Below, piece by piece: positions 1-8,018 of a stretch of 16,994 nt of DNA. The notes below the pieces were generated by a model, which saw only the letters and a list, made by a program, of their open reading frames with translations, did not search any database and had not been told where the DNA came from. Every line of letters begins with the position of its first letter. Within the stretch, counting starts at the first letter, position 1. Made by a program: the position numbers and the translations under genes. The DNA comes from Hydrogenophaga sp. (GTDB lineage: Bacteria > Pseudomonadota > Gammaproteobacteria > Burkholderiales > Burkholderiaceae_C), in assembly GCA_020047875.1 (NCBI GenBank), contig JAIFNE010000136.1, forward strand, positions 1 through 16,994. The letters are read 5' to 3'.

Positions 1-501
1 CAAGCTCCAGGCAGTAGCCGCGTGTGCCCAGGTACAAGGCAATGGGGCAGTAGCCGTCCACCCCGGCGTAGGTGTAGGACACGCCTTCCTTAGCGGTGTC
101 GCTTTGGTCCATCACGAAGGTGTCGATGTCCAGCGGCAGGTGGCCGGTGCTCAGGGCGCCGAAGGCTATGGGCGCGCCGTTGATGTGCAGCCCCAGCACG
201 GCGCGGTTGATCTGGTCGGCCAGTTCGCTCCACTGGGTGCCCATGGCGTCAAAGCGCTGGCGCAACGTCGCACTCGATGGCACGGCACGCAGGCCCAGCG
301 CCTGATGGGCAAAGCGCTGGGAGCGAAAGCCCTCGACGGCCTCGAAGTCGTTCTTGCCAAGAGTGAGCAGGGCGAGGTAGCACTTGATGATGTCGCTGTT
401 GGCGATGCCCCCTCGCTCGAGTGCTTGATTTGTATGGGGATTTACCCTGATCCGGGGGGTGAGGTCACGGATTCAGGAACAAATTCAACCGGATCAGCCA
501 T
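1..501 (-). pseudogene. IS1380-family transposase, N-terminal part, frameshifted and truncated by the window edge
   Basis: The gene encodes a DDE transposase of the IS1380 family. The long open minus-strand frame (472 down to 1) includes RIRVNPHTNQALERGGIANS, LGKNDFEAVEGFRSQRFA, PSSATLRQRFDAMG and DIDTFVMDQSDTAKEGVSY. The last of these matches the first catalytic-Asp region of the family. No start codon lies upstream in this frame before a TGA at 473-475. A good start is in another frame: ATG at 501 with AGGAAG just upstream, giving MADPVEFVPESVTSPP and then a stop at 442-444. One extra base in the six-C tract (454-459) would join the two frames. The copy is therefore either inactive or needs frameshifting or slippage. 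The assignment to family is firm; the inactivity is an inference. Confidence 0.7.
420..478. repeat. 59-bp direct repeat, inner copy
   Basis: This segment is identical to 545-603 except for one base (t at 433, c at 558). It overlaps the start of the transposase reading frame, including the six-C tract where the frame breaks. The two copies lie 125 bp apart in the same orientation. Confidence 0.95.
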
Positions 502-544
502 TTGTGCTTCCTTCACCTGCAGGGTGCAAGCCAGATGGGGGCCA

Positions 545-603
545 AGTGCTTGATTTGCATGGGGATTTACCCTGATCCGGGGGGTGAGGTCACGGATTCA
601 GGA
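545..603. repeat. 59-bp direct repeat, outer copy (probable IS end)
   Basis: This is the second copy of the 420-478 repeat. Similarity stops abruptly at 604, where unrelated sequence begins, which marks the likely outer boundary of the IS1380-type element. It carries the same six-base homopolymer (579-584) as the inner copy, so that run is unlikely to be a random sequencing error. Confidence 0.9.
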
Positions 604-827
604 GCTATAGATAAGGCCCATTAACTTTCTGCTAAGGATGCGGTGAACAAGGGCGGGTGGATTCAAACCTGAAGTGCATCACCCAGGGTTTCAATGAACG
701 AGGGTGAAATGTTGCGGGGTCACAAGGCGATTCTGGAAAAAAAGACTTGCAATGTGGGATGAGCTGCTTCCAGGATCGGCGTGTTCGCTATGCCGCTCTC
801 TCCATGCCGCTTGAACTTCCAATATGG

Positions 828-1388
828 CTAGGAGTGGGTCCGATGCTCGCCCAAGTCGTTCCAGACGTCCTGGCGGTGCAGTAGCCCGCCTTGCACCTCG
901 AACCGGTCGATGAACCGGATGCCGGCAAAGGCCTGCCCATCCGGCCATTCACCAGACAAGGTGCCGTGGCAATGCACCACGCAGGTGGTGCCGCTCCAGG
1001 CCTCGTCGAAGGCCTCGAAGGTCTTGCCCACCGAGCGGTAGCGCTGCCGCCCCCAGTCAACCAGTTGCTCCAGGGTGGTGAACCGCACGCCGCCGGGGAA
1101 CTGCATCTGAAAGCCTGGCGCGAGAAACGCCCGGGCGCGATCCAGTTCGCGCGCCTGCATGGCCGCCAGGAAGGCCTTCACCACCTCGGTGGCCACCGGG
1201 TGGGCGTGGTTGCCGGCGACGAACACCCGGCCGTCGCGCTGGTAGGTCGCGGCCTCGTTGATGAAGGTGGTGATACCCGCCGGGGGCGCGGCGATCACCG
1301 ACGCCACCGCCTGCGACACGCGCGCCACGAGCCGCTCGCGCACCTCGGGGCTGTAACCGGGCAACAGGGTGATCTGGGTCACGGGCAT
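828..1388 (-). CDS. Tautomerase (4-OT-like) fused to a SnoaL-like/NTF2-fold domain
   Basis: This 186-residue protein has two parts. Residues 1-60 resemble the 4-oxalocrotonate tautomerase family, with the amino-terminal Pro that becomes the catalytic base after Met removal (MPVTQITLLPGYSPE). Aligned without gaps to classical 4-OT, as I recall that sequence, Pro34 is kept but the substrate-binding arginines 11 and 39 become Tyr and Thr, so a different substrate is likely. Residues 62-180 look like a SnoaL/NTF2 fold (AFLAAMQARELDRARAFLAP, then alternating beta strands). The start has a strong GAGGAGA ribosome site, 10 bp after the lyase stop. It is the last gene of the operon. A role in double-bond isomerisation of a pathway intermediate is inferred. 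Family calls are fairly sure; function is not. Confidence 0.75.
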   Translation of the reverse strand: MPVTQITLLPGYSPEVRERLVARVSQAVASVIAAPPAGITTFINEAATYQRDGRVFVAGNHAHPVATEVVKAFLAAMQARELDRARAFLAPGFQMQFPGGVRFTTLEQLVDWGRQRYRSVGKTFEAFDEAWSGTTCVVHCHGTLSGEWPDGQAFAGIRFIDRFEVQGGLLHRQDVWNDLGEHRTHS

Positions 1389-1398
1389 GGGGATCTCC

Positions 1399-2277
1399 TC
1401 AGGGTTGGTGCTCGGCGTCGTAGCGGGCGCCCTGCTCCAGCAGCGCCGGCGTGCCGATCAGGGCGTTGAGCTGGTCGAAATCGAGCATGTCGGCCTGCCA
1501 GGGGGCGGTGGTCTGGTGGGCCTTGAGACTGGCGAAGTAGCCCTGCAAGGTGCGTGCGATGGCGCGCACCGTGCCGCCGGGAAAGATGACGATGCGGTAG
1601 CCCAAGCGCCCCAGTTCATCGGCCGGCGTCACCGGGGTCTTGCCGCCTTCGACCATGTTGGCCAGCAGCGGGACGCGACCGGCGAAGCGGGCCGCAGCAT
1701 CGGCCAGCTGCGCCGGGCTGCGCAGGGCTTCGATGAACAGCGCGTCCACCCCGCAGGCCAGGTAGGCCTCGGCCCGCTCCATGGCGCGGTCCCAGCCCTC
1801 GATGGCCAGCGCGTCGGTGCGCGCCATCACCAGGGTGTCGGCGCTGTGGCGCGCATCCAGCGCCGCCTTGAGCTTGCCGACCATCTCGGCCTGCGGCACC
1901 ACCGTCTTGCCGTCCAGGTGACCACAGCGCTTGGGAAAGCCCTGGTCCTCCAGCTGCACCATGGCCGCACCGGCACGCTCGAAACCGCGCACGGTGCGCT
2001 GCACATTCAGTGCGTTGCCAAAACCCGTGTCCGCGTCCACGATCACTGGACAGTCCACCCGCTCGGTGATGCGAGCAAGCGCGTCCTGCACCTCGGTGAA
2101 AGTGGTGAGGCCAACGTCGGACCGGCCCAGGCGCGTGTAGGCCAGCGAGGCGCCCGAGAGGTACAGCCCCTCGAAACCCGCCTGCTGCGCCAGCAAGGCG
2201 CTGAACGCATCGAAAACGCCCGGGCACAACAAAGGCGTGGGGGCCTGCAGGCGATGTCGCAGCGAAGGGGGGCTCAT
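1399..2277 (-). CDS. Isocitrate lyase/PEP mutase-family C-C lyase, 2,3-dimethylmalate lyase-like
   Basis: This 292-residue protein has the usual length for the family. It is a (beta/alpha)8 barrel with the Mg-binding stretch VIVDADTGFGN (residues 78-88) and the loop QLEDQGFPKRCGHLDGK (108-124). That loop carries Cys118 in the K(K/R)CGH signature typical of members that cleave 2-hydroxy dicarboxylates, as opposed to PEP mutase. Candidate activities are 2,3-dimethylmalate lyase (pyruvate plus propionate), methylisocitrate-type lyase or oxaloacetate decarboxylase. The neighbouring DmdAB-like hydratase favours the first. ATG at 2277 is chosen because it overlaps the stop of the FAD gene as ATGA; the open frame extends 62 codons further upstream but only within that gene. 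Family is sure, substrate is inferred. Confidence 0.85.
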   Translation of the reverse strand: MSPPSLRHRLQAPTPLLCPGVFDAFSALLAQQAGFEGLYLSGASLAYTRLGRSDVGLTTFTEVQDALARITERVDCPVIVDADTGFGNALNVQRTVRGFERAGAAMVQLEDQGFPKRCGHLDGKTVVPQAEMVGKLKAALDARHSADTLVMARTDALAIEGWDRAMERAEAYLACGVDALFIEALRSPAQLADAAARFAGRVPLLANMVEGGKTPVTPADELGRLGYRIVIFPGGTVRAIARTLQGYFASLKAHQTTAPWQADMLDFDQLNALIGTPALLEQGARYDAEHQP

Positions 2278-3677
2278 CGGGAGGTCTCCGGTTGCAGCTG
2301 GCGGGCCAGGCTGTCGGCCGCGATGAAGCCCCCGGCCACCGCGCTGAGCAGGCCGTTGCCCGAGAGGTAGCCACTGACATCGTGGCCCGAGACGCCACGC
2401 GCCGCGCCCCCGGCGGCCCACAGGTTGGGTAGCGGCTGCCCGGCGCCGTCGAGCACCCGGCACTGCGCGTCCACGTCCAGCCCGCCCTGCGTGTGGAACA
2501 GGGCACCGGTCACCCGCACCGCGTGGAACGGTGCCCGGAGCCCACGCTTGAAGCCACGACCGAAGGGATCGGGGGTGTCCGGTGCCACCGCGGCCAGCGT
2601 GGCCTGCAGCGTGGACGGGTCGCAGCCGATCAGCGCGGCCAGCGCGCCCACATCGGCACAGGTGCGCACGGCACCGGCCTGCTGCGCCTGGACAAAGTCC
2701 GGAAAACCCTGCGCCAGTGCCAGCACCGGGTCGTCGAACACGTTCCAGGCCTGTCCGCCGGGCTGCGCCACCACGTGCAGCGCCGCTTCAGAATAGCCCT
2801 GCGATTCGTCGTGGAAGCGCTGGCCCCGGGCGTTGATCTGCACGCCGCCTTCGACCATCAGGGCCCAGGTGATCAGCACCGCGTGCGGCACCGCCCACGA
2901 CCCGTGCCCCTGGTAGGCCCGCAGGTCGGCCAGCCGCGCGCCCAGGCCTTCGCCCCAGCGCACCGCCGTGCCGTCGTTGCCCGGATGCCCGGCAAAGGTG
3001 GCGGCCACCATCTCGGGCACGAAACGTTGCAACAGATCCGGCGCGCCGCCATAGCCGTTGCAGGCCAGCAGCAGCGCGTCGCAGGCGACCGCCTCCAGAC
3101 TGCCGTCGGGCCGCTGCAGCCGCACGCCCAGCACGCGCTGCGCCCCGTCCACCACGAGCTCGCTGGCGCGCGCCTGGGTCAGCAACGGGATCTCGCAGCG
3201 CTGCTGCGCCTGACCCAGCGCCTGGACGAGGGCCTCGCCGGTGCGTTCGCGCAGGGTGTGCATGCGGTGGCGCGTGTGGCCGGGGTACAGGAAGCCGTCG
3301 AGCACCTCCCACTGCAGGCCGTGGCGGTCGGCCAGGAAGTCGAGCGCGGGTGCGATGGCTTCGGTGTAGGCCTGCACCAGGTGCAGCGCCGCCGTGCCGT
3401 GGGCCTTGTGCTGGATGTCCTGGGCAAAACGTTCGGGCGAATCGTCCACCCCCAGCGCGCGCTGTGCCTGGGTGCCCGCAGCCGGGATGAAGCCGGACGA
3501 CAGGCTGGTCGAACCCGCCGGGCGTTCGTCGCGTTCGGCCACCACACACTCGATGCCAAGGTCCGCCAGCCGCAGCGCCGCCGTCAGGCCGCAGGCCCCG
3601 GCGCCGATCACCAGCACCGGCACGTGCACCGGCGCGGTGAAGCCCGGATCGACCACGACGCGGGTAGGCGCCGTCAT
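2274..3677 (-). CDS. FAD-dependent oxidoreductase, fumarate reductase/3-ketosteroid dehydrogenase-like (FAD_binding_2)
   Basis: This 467-residue soluble flavoprotein starts with a Rossmann dinucleotide fold: VPVLVIGAGACGLTAALRLA (about residues 19-38) ending in an acidic residue (VVAERDE). SLSSGFIPAAGT follows. The C-terminal FAD signature is HTQGGLDVDAQCRVLDG (from 395), then NLWAAGGAARG, as in fumarate reductase, urocanate reductase and KstD relatives. No signal peptide, membrane segment or heme motif is seen, so it is a cytoplasmic single-domain enzyme. Such proteins reduce or introduce a double bond next to a carbonyl or carboxylate. In this operon it could convert a saturated ring or acid to the enoate used by the hydratase, or the reverse. 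The ATG at 3677 overlaps the isochorismatase stop. Family call is good; direction and substrate are unknown. Confidence 0.82.
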   Translation of the reverse strand: MTAPTRVVVDPGFTAPVHVPVLVIGAGACGLTAALRLADLGIECVVAERDERPAGSTSLSSGFIPAAGTQAQRALGVDDSPERFAQDIQHKAHGTAALHLVQAYTEAIAPALDFLADRHGLQWEVLDGFLYPGHTRHRMHTLRERTGEALVQALGQAQQRCEIPLLTQARASELVVDGAQRVLGVRLQRPDGSLEAVACDALLLACNGYGGAPDLLQRFVPEMVAATFAGHPGNDGTAVRWGEGLGARLADLRAYQGHGSWAVPHAVLITWALMVEGGVQINARGQRFHDESQGYSEAALHVVAQPGGQAWNVFDDPVLALAQGFPDFVQAQQAGAVRTCADVGALAALIGCDPSTLQATLAAVAPDTPDPFGRGFKRGLRAPFHAVRVTGALFHTQGGLDVDAQCRVLDGAGQPLPNLWAAGGAARGVSGHDVSGYLSGNGLLSAVAGGFIAADSLARQLQPETSR

Positions 3678-4264
3678 GCCAGCCCCTCTTGGACGAAGGT
3701 GGCGGCGTCCACCACCCGGGCCACGCTGGCCATGTCGCTCAGCGCTGTGGCGTGGGCATCGGCCTTGAAGGCGGCGCAGGCGTCGGCAATGACCCAGGTG
3801 TCGTAGTCCCGCATGTGGGCGTCGCGCACGGTGCTGGCCACGCCGCCGTTGGTGACGATGCCGCACACCGCCACGCGGCCCACGCCGGCCTTGCGCAGCA
3901 GCCAGTCGAGCTGGGTGTTGAAGAAGGCCGAATAGGCGACCTTCTGCACGCACACATGGATCACCGGCTGCAACTCGTCCACACAGGCCTGGCCGCGGCT
4001 GCCGGGGGCGAAGTCGCCGCGCCGCAGGAAGGGCCGCAGCCGCTGCAGGTGGGGAGAGACCATGGGCTCGCCGCTGGCGTCGGGCCACAGCGTGAACTGG
4101 CTGGCCACCACCAGTCCCCCGGCGGCCTTGACCGCCCACGCCACCGGCAGCACGCGCGCGGGCAGGCGCAGCGCCTCGGGGTTGGCGGAGCCGCCCCGGG
4201 CGTACGCCCCGTCCCTGGCGAGAAAGTCGTTCTGCAGGTCGATGATGACAAGAGCCGTTTTCAT
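3674..4264 (-). CDS. Isochorismatase-fold hydrolase with the catalytic Cys position replaced by Gly
   Basis: This 196-residue protein belongs to the cysteine hydrolase/isochorismatase superfamily (nicotinamidase, maleamate amidase, N-carbamoylsarcosine amidase, isochorismatase). Asp9 lies in VIIDLQNDF and Lys108 in CVQKVAYSAFF. These are two of the three residues of the usual Asp-Lys-Cys triad. The third motif reads VCGIVTNGGVASTVRDA, in which the expected Cys (as in GIATNVCVESTARDA) is Gly141; the codons GGC GGC are clear. Isochorismatases such as EntB/PhzD, which hydrolyse a vinyl ether by acid-base chemistry, also carry Gly there. Amidase activity by a thiol nucleophile is therefore unlikely. 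ATG at 4264 overlaps the hyuA stop (ATGA). The operon suggests it handles a product of HyuAB. Confidence 0.85.
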   Translation of the reverse strand: MKTALVIIDLQNDFLARDGAYARGGSANPEALRLPARVLPVAWAVKAAGGLVVASQFTLWPDASGEPMVSPHLQRLRPFLRRGDFAPGSRGQACVDELQPVIHVCVQKVAYSAFFNTQLDWLLRKAGVGRVAVCGIVTNGGVASTVRDAHMRDYDTWVIADACAAFKADAHATALSDMASVARVVDAATFVQEGLA

Positions 4265-6339
4265 AGCGGACGCAGGATGAGGTTGCCGAGCCGGTCGACA
4301 CTGGCTTCAAAGCCGGGGTCCAGCCAGACAGTGGTGTCGGCCTGCTCGAAGATGGCCGGACCGGTGATGCGGTGCCCCACGGGCAGGCGCAGCCGGTCGT
4401 AGCGCCGGGCCTGCACCCACTGGCCTTTGACATACACCGACTGCTCGCCCAGCGGCTCGGTGCGGCCCTCGCCCTGGGGGGCGAGCAGCGTCAGGTCGAA
4501 CTTGGGCCGCACGCCCACCAGGGCGTAGCGCAGGTTCATGACCCGGATCGGGATGCCGTCGAGCACGCGGCCGAACTCGGCGCGGTAGATGGCCTCGAAC
4601 GCGACCTGTGTGTCAGCAGCGTCCAGCGCCTGCGCCGTCAGCGGCACGGCCACGGTGTGGGTCTGCCCCTGGTAGAGCATGTCCAGCGCGATCTCTTCGC
4701 GCACGCTCTCGAAACGCACCCCGGCGGAATCCAGCCGCTGGCGGCAGCGCTCGGCCAGATCGCCGCGCAGCGCGCGCAGCTGCGCGAAGTCCAGCGCCGC
4801 GAGGGGCTGGTTCAGCGTCTGGACCGCGTCGTGGCGCATGTCGGCCATGACGCAGCCCAGGGCCGAGGTCACGCCTGGGTAACGCGGCACGATACCGGTG
4901 GCGACACCGACCTCGCGCATCATGTCGCACACGTGCAGGCCGCCACCACCGCCGAACGGCATGTAAGCGAACTGCCGCGGATCGTGGCCTTTTTCGATCG
5001 ACACCAGCCGCATCGCACCGGCCATCTTGGCGTTGGCCACCGTGAGGATGGCCTCGGCCGCCTGCAGCACATCCAGCCCCAGCGGCTCGGCCACGAAGCG
5101 GCGGATGGCTTCGCGTGCCTTCTCCACATCCAGCGCGCCGAGCAAACCGCCACCGAGCGGCCGTTCGGCGGCGATGCGGCCCAGCAGCACGTTGGCGTCG
5201 GTGACCGTCGGGCGCTGATTGCCACGTCCGTAGCAGGCCGGTCCCGGCACGCTGCCGGCCGACTCGGGGCCCACCTGCAGCATTCCCCCCACGTCCACGC
5301 TGGCGATAGAGCCCCCGCCAGCGCCGATGGTCTCGATCTGGATCATGGGCGAGCGCACCACCATGCCGAAGGCGATGCTGGTCTGCGCCGCCAGCGCGGC
5401 CCACCCGCCAGCGATCAGGGAAACGTCGAACGAGGTGCCGCCGATGTCGCCGGTGATCACGTCCGGATAACCTGCTGCCGTTGCCATGGCCGCACAGGCG
5501 ATGACGCCGGCCGCGGGACCCGACAGCGCGGTCTTCACCGGCAGCTCGCAAGCGGTCTGGCGCGACATCACGCCCCCGTTGCTCTGCACGATCAACAGCT
5601 CGCCGTCAAAGCCGTGGGCGCGCAGATCGCCGTCCAGCCGTTCCAGGTAGCGGCCCACCACGGGCTGCAACGCCGCGTTCAGACTGGCCGTAGAGGCGCG
5701 CTCGAACTCGCGGATCTCGGGCAGCACCTCGGCCGCGGACGTGACGTGCGCGTTCGGCCAGACCGCCCGCACCGCCGCCACCGCCGCCCGCTCGTTGGCG
5801 GGGTTGGCGTAGGTGTTGACGAAGAACACGCAGACGGCTTCACACCCCTGCGCCAGCAGCGCGGTCGCGGCCTGGCGCACCTGCTCCAGGTTCACCAGCG
5901 TGTGCACGCTGCCGTCGGCCAGCACACGTTCGTCCACCTCCAGCCGCAGGTCGCGCGGGATCACGGGCTCGAACCCGCCCCGCAAGCCCCAGGTCTGGGG
6001 CCGGTCGCGGCGCCGCATTTCCAGCACGTCGCGAAAACCGCGGGTGGTGATCAGCCCGGTGCGGGCGACCTTGCGCTCCAGCAGCGCGTTGGTGCCCACC
6101 GTGGTGCCGTGGATGATGGTGGCGAGGCTGGAGGCGTCCGACGCGTCGGCGCCGTCGGCGGCCAGCACGCGGGCGATGCCATTCATGAAGCCCACCGACT
6201 CTTCACCCCGCGTGGACGGCACCTTGACGATGTCGACCCGCGAGCTGGTTTCGTCGAGCACGAACAAGTCGGTGAAGGTGCCACCGACGTCCACACCCAC
6301 CACCCGGCGGGCGCCCTGGTTGTCCGGGTTCTGGTTCAT
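4261..6339 (-). CDS. hyuA: Hydantoinase/oxoprolinase family protein, subunit A (ATP-binding)
   Basis: This 692-residue protein has the full length of HyuA-type subunits. ASKHA-type ATP site elements are visible: GVDVGGTFTDLF (residues 15-26), HGTTVGTNALLER (77-89), SGPAAGV (273-279) and GDIGGTSFDVSLI (297-309). The family couples ATP hydrolysis to opening or carboxylating amides and ketones; members include N-methylhydantoinase, 5-oxoprolinase, caprolactamase and acetone/acetophenone carboxylase. It should form a complex with the HyuB product encoded just upstream. No third small subunit like AcxC is seen nearby, so a ring-opening hydrolase is more likely than acetone carboxylase. ATG at 6339 overlaps the hyuB stop; the longer upstream open frame lies inside hyuB. 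The substrate, perhaps a lactam or cyclic imide, is inferred. Confidence 0.88.
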   Translation of the reverse strand: MNQNPDNQGARRVVGVDVGGTFTDLFVLDETSSRVDIVKVPSTRGEESVGFMNGIARVLAADGADASDASSLATIIHGTTVGTNALLERKVARTGLITTRGFRDVLEMRRRDRPQTWGLRGGFEPVIPRDLRLEVDERVLADGSVHTLVNLEQVRQAATALLAQGCEAVCVFFVNTYANPANERAAVAAVRAVWPNAHVTSAAEVLPEIREFERASTASLNAALQPVVGRYLERLDGDLRAHGFDGELLIVQSNGGVMSRQTACELPVKTALSGPAAGVIACAAMATAAGYPDVITGDIGGTSFDVSLIAGGWAALAAQTSIAFGMVVRSPMIQIETIGAGGGSIASVDVGGMLQVGPESAGSVPGPACYGRGNQRPTVTDANVLLGRIAAERPLGGGLLGALDVEKAREAIRRFVAEPLGLDVLQAAEAILTVANAKMAGAMRLVSIEKGHDPRQFAYMPFGGGGGLHVCDMMREVGVATGIVPRYPGVTSALGCVMADMRHDAVQTLNQPLAALDFAQLRALRGDLAERCRQRLDSAGVRFESVREEIALDMLYQGQTHTVAVPLTAQALDAADTQVAFEAIYRAEFGRVLDGIPIRVMNLRYALVGVRPKFDLTLLAPQGEGRTEPLGEQSVYVKGQWVQARRYDRLRLPVGHRITGPAIFEQADTTVWLDPGFEASVDRLGNLILRPL

Positions 6340-8018
6340 GACAGCGCCCCGCTCACACGGCTCACGTAGCCCTGGGCCACATCGGCCTCGCGCGCCTGCG
6401 CCGGTCTGGCCGACGGTGGTCCGTACCCGCCGCCGCCCGGGGTCTCCAGGCGCACGCGGTCGCCGCGCTGCAGCTGGATGCCAAGCATCTTCGACGCCAT
6501 GGGCGGCCGGTGCCACTTCCCGCCGCTGTGGAAGCTGAACACATTGACCGCCGCCGGCTGCCCGCCGGCAATGCCCTTGGGCGCGGCGCGTCCGCGCTCC
6601 CCGAAGATGAAGCCCTGCGCCGACTGCTCCAGCAGCTCGATCTCGTAGATCGCACCCAGGCCACCGCGGTGCTCGCCGTCGCCACCCGAATCGGGCCGCA
6701 GCGACCATTGCGTGAAGCGCACCGGGTACGCGGCTTCCAGGATCTCCAGCGGCGGAATGGTCGCGGTGGAGATGGGCGCGTTGCCGTGGTTCAGGCCGTC
6801 ACCGCCCGCATGGGCACCGTGGCCACCGCCGAAGAAGCTGAACATGACCCAGCGCTGCCCCTGGCGCGCCGTGTCGCTGCGGTGGCCGGCGATGGACAGC
6901 GCGTTGATGGTGCCGTAAGCCTGGGCCACCGAGCGCCGGGGATCGGCCAGCGCGGCCGCGCTGAACACCACGTCGATCATGCGCAGGATGGTCTCGGTGT
7001 AGCCCCCCACCGGGCGCGGGCGCTGGGCGGTGATGACCAGCCCCTCAGGCATCACGAAGTCGACCGCATCGAGCACGCCGGCATTGGCCGGCACGTCCGG
7101 GAACAGGTGCTTGAGCGCCACGTAGCAGGCCGCCACGGCGGTCGCGCGGGAGATGTTGACCGGCCCCGCACACTGGGGCGAACTGCGCGAGAAGTCGAGC
7201 GTGAGCCGGTCGCCGGCCACCGTCATGTCCAGCGCGATGGTCAGCGGCACGTCAGTCACACCGTCGTTGTCCAGCGTGTCCTCGAAGGCGTAGACGCCGT
7301 CGGGCAGGGACGCGATCTCGGCCTTCATCAGCCGGCGGGCGCGCTCGCGCAGCGCCTGCAGGGCCTGCAGCACCAGGGGTTCGCCGTAGGCGTCCAGCAG
7401 ATCGGCCAGGCGGCGGTCGCCCAGCTCCAAGGCGGCCAGCTGGCCGTTGAGGTCGCCCCACAGACTGTCGGGCAGGCGGGTGTTGGCCATCAGGATGGCG
7501 AGCACGTCCGGGTTGAGCTGGCCGCCCTGCACGATGCGCACTGGCGGGATCTGCACCGCCTCTTGCCAGCATTCGGTGGCCGCCGGGTTGTAGTTGCCGG
7601 GCACGGCACCGCCCACGTCGTGCCAGTGCGCGGCCGACGCGATGAAACACACCAGCTGGCCGTCGCGGAAGATGGGGCGCACCAGCTTGAAGTCGTTGGC
7701 GTGGGTCCCGCCCTCGTAGGGGTCGTTGAACAGCCAGGTGTCGCCGGGCTGCATGCCACCGTGCCGCTGGGCGGCGCGCATGGCGGCGCGCACCGCGAAG
7801 GCCATGGCACCCACGAACACCGGCAGGCCGGACTTGCCCTGCACCAGCGTGTCGCCACTGTGGGCGTCGTACAGCCCGTGGCAGGCGTCGTGGGCCTCGG
7901 CGATGATGGGGTTGAAGGCGCTGCGGTACAGGGTCGCGTCCATCTCGTCGGCGATCTGCTCCAGGCGCCCCTTGAGCACCGCGAGGGTGACGGGATCGAT
8001 CGGGACAACAGCGGTCAT
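6336..8018 (-). CDS. hyuB: Hydantoinase family protein, subunit B (metal-site subunit)
   Basis: This 560-residue protein matches the usual length of HyuB. It opens with the family start DPVTLAVLKGRLEQIADEM. It carries NDPYEGGTHANDF (98-110) and AAHWHDVGG (129-137), whose His and Asp residues correspond to the metal-binding region known in acetone carboxylase/oxoprolinase relatives. Near the C-terminus are RPDSGGDGEHRGGLG and ETPGGGGYGPP, also typical. It partners HyuA in ATP-dependent cleavage of a cyclic amide. ATG at 8018 overlaps the stop of the upstream LeuD-like gene (ATGA); the open frame extends much further upstream but only as a shadow of that gene. Family call is strong, substrate unknown. 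Confidence 0.9.
   Translation of the reverse strand: MTAVVPIDPVTLAVLKGRLEQIADEMDATLYRSAFNPIIAEAHDACHGLYDAHSGDTLVQGKSGLPVFVGAMAFAVRAAMRAAQRHGGMQPGDTWLFNDPYEGGTHANDFKLVRPIFRDGQLVCFIASAAHWHDVGGAVPGNYNPAATECWQEAVQIPPVRIVQGGQLNPDVLAILMANTRLPDSLWGDLNGQLAALELGDRRLADLLDAYGEPLVLQALQALRERARRLMKAEIASLPDGVYAFEDTLDNDGVTDVPLTIALDMTVAGDRLTLDFSRSSPQCAGPVNISRATAVAACYVALKHLFPDVPANAGVLDAVDFVMPEGLVITAQRPRPVGGYTETILRMIDVVFSAAALADPRRSVAQAYGTINALSIAGHRSDTARQGQRWVMFSFFGGGHGAHAGGDGLNHGNAPISTATIPPLEILEAAYPVRFTQWSLRPDSGGDGEHRGGLGAIYEIELLEQSAQGFIFGERGRAAPKGIAGGQPAAVNVFSFHSGGKWHRPPMASKMLGIQLQRGDRVRLETPGGGGYGPPSARPAQAREADVAQGYVSRVSGALS

Larger units (their letters stand above)
1..602 (-). mobile_element. IS1380-family insertion sequence, terminal part (continues off the left edge)
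   Basis: The minus strand encodes the N-terminal half of an IS1380-type transposase that runs off position 1. The outer end is placed at about 602, where the sequence read on the minus strand begins CCTGAATCCGTGACC, a CC-starting end as expected for this family. A 59-bp copy of this end lies again inside the element at 420-478. Only one end is in the window, so terminal inverted repeats and target-site duplication cannot be checked. The element sits downstream of the last gene of the catabolic operon and does not interrupt it. Confidence 0.7.

Noticed and set aside
737..743. Seven-T run on the minus strand after the operon, as a terminator
   Set aside because: No stable hairpin precedes it, so an intrinsic terminator is not supported. 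The operon's end may be Rho-dependent or lie inside the IS.
2278..4433. Upstream in-frame extensions of the lyase, FAD, hyuA, hyuB and livF genes
   Set aside because: The extra N-terminal residues are out-of-frame readings of the preceding gene. Family-typical N-termini and ATGA overlaps give the internal starts.
4372..6369. Very long plus-strand open frame (665 codons) and similar ones at 2493-3806, 6510-8264 and 12229-14529
   Set aside because: They lie opposite well-supported minus-strand genes, are rich in His, Gln, Arg and Gly as expected for antisense reading of GC-rich codons, and show no family motif.
4261..8018. Acetone carboxylase
   Set aside because: Its small third subunit and sigma-54 activator are absent, while the surrounding genes point to ring opening of an amide.
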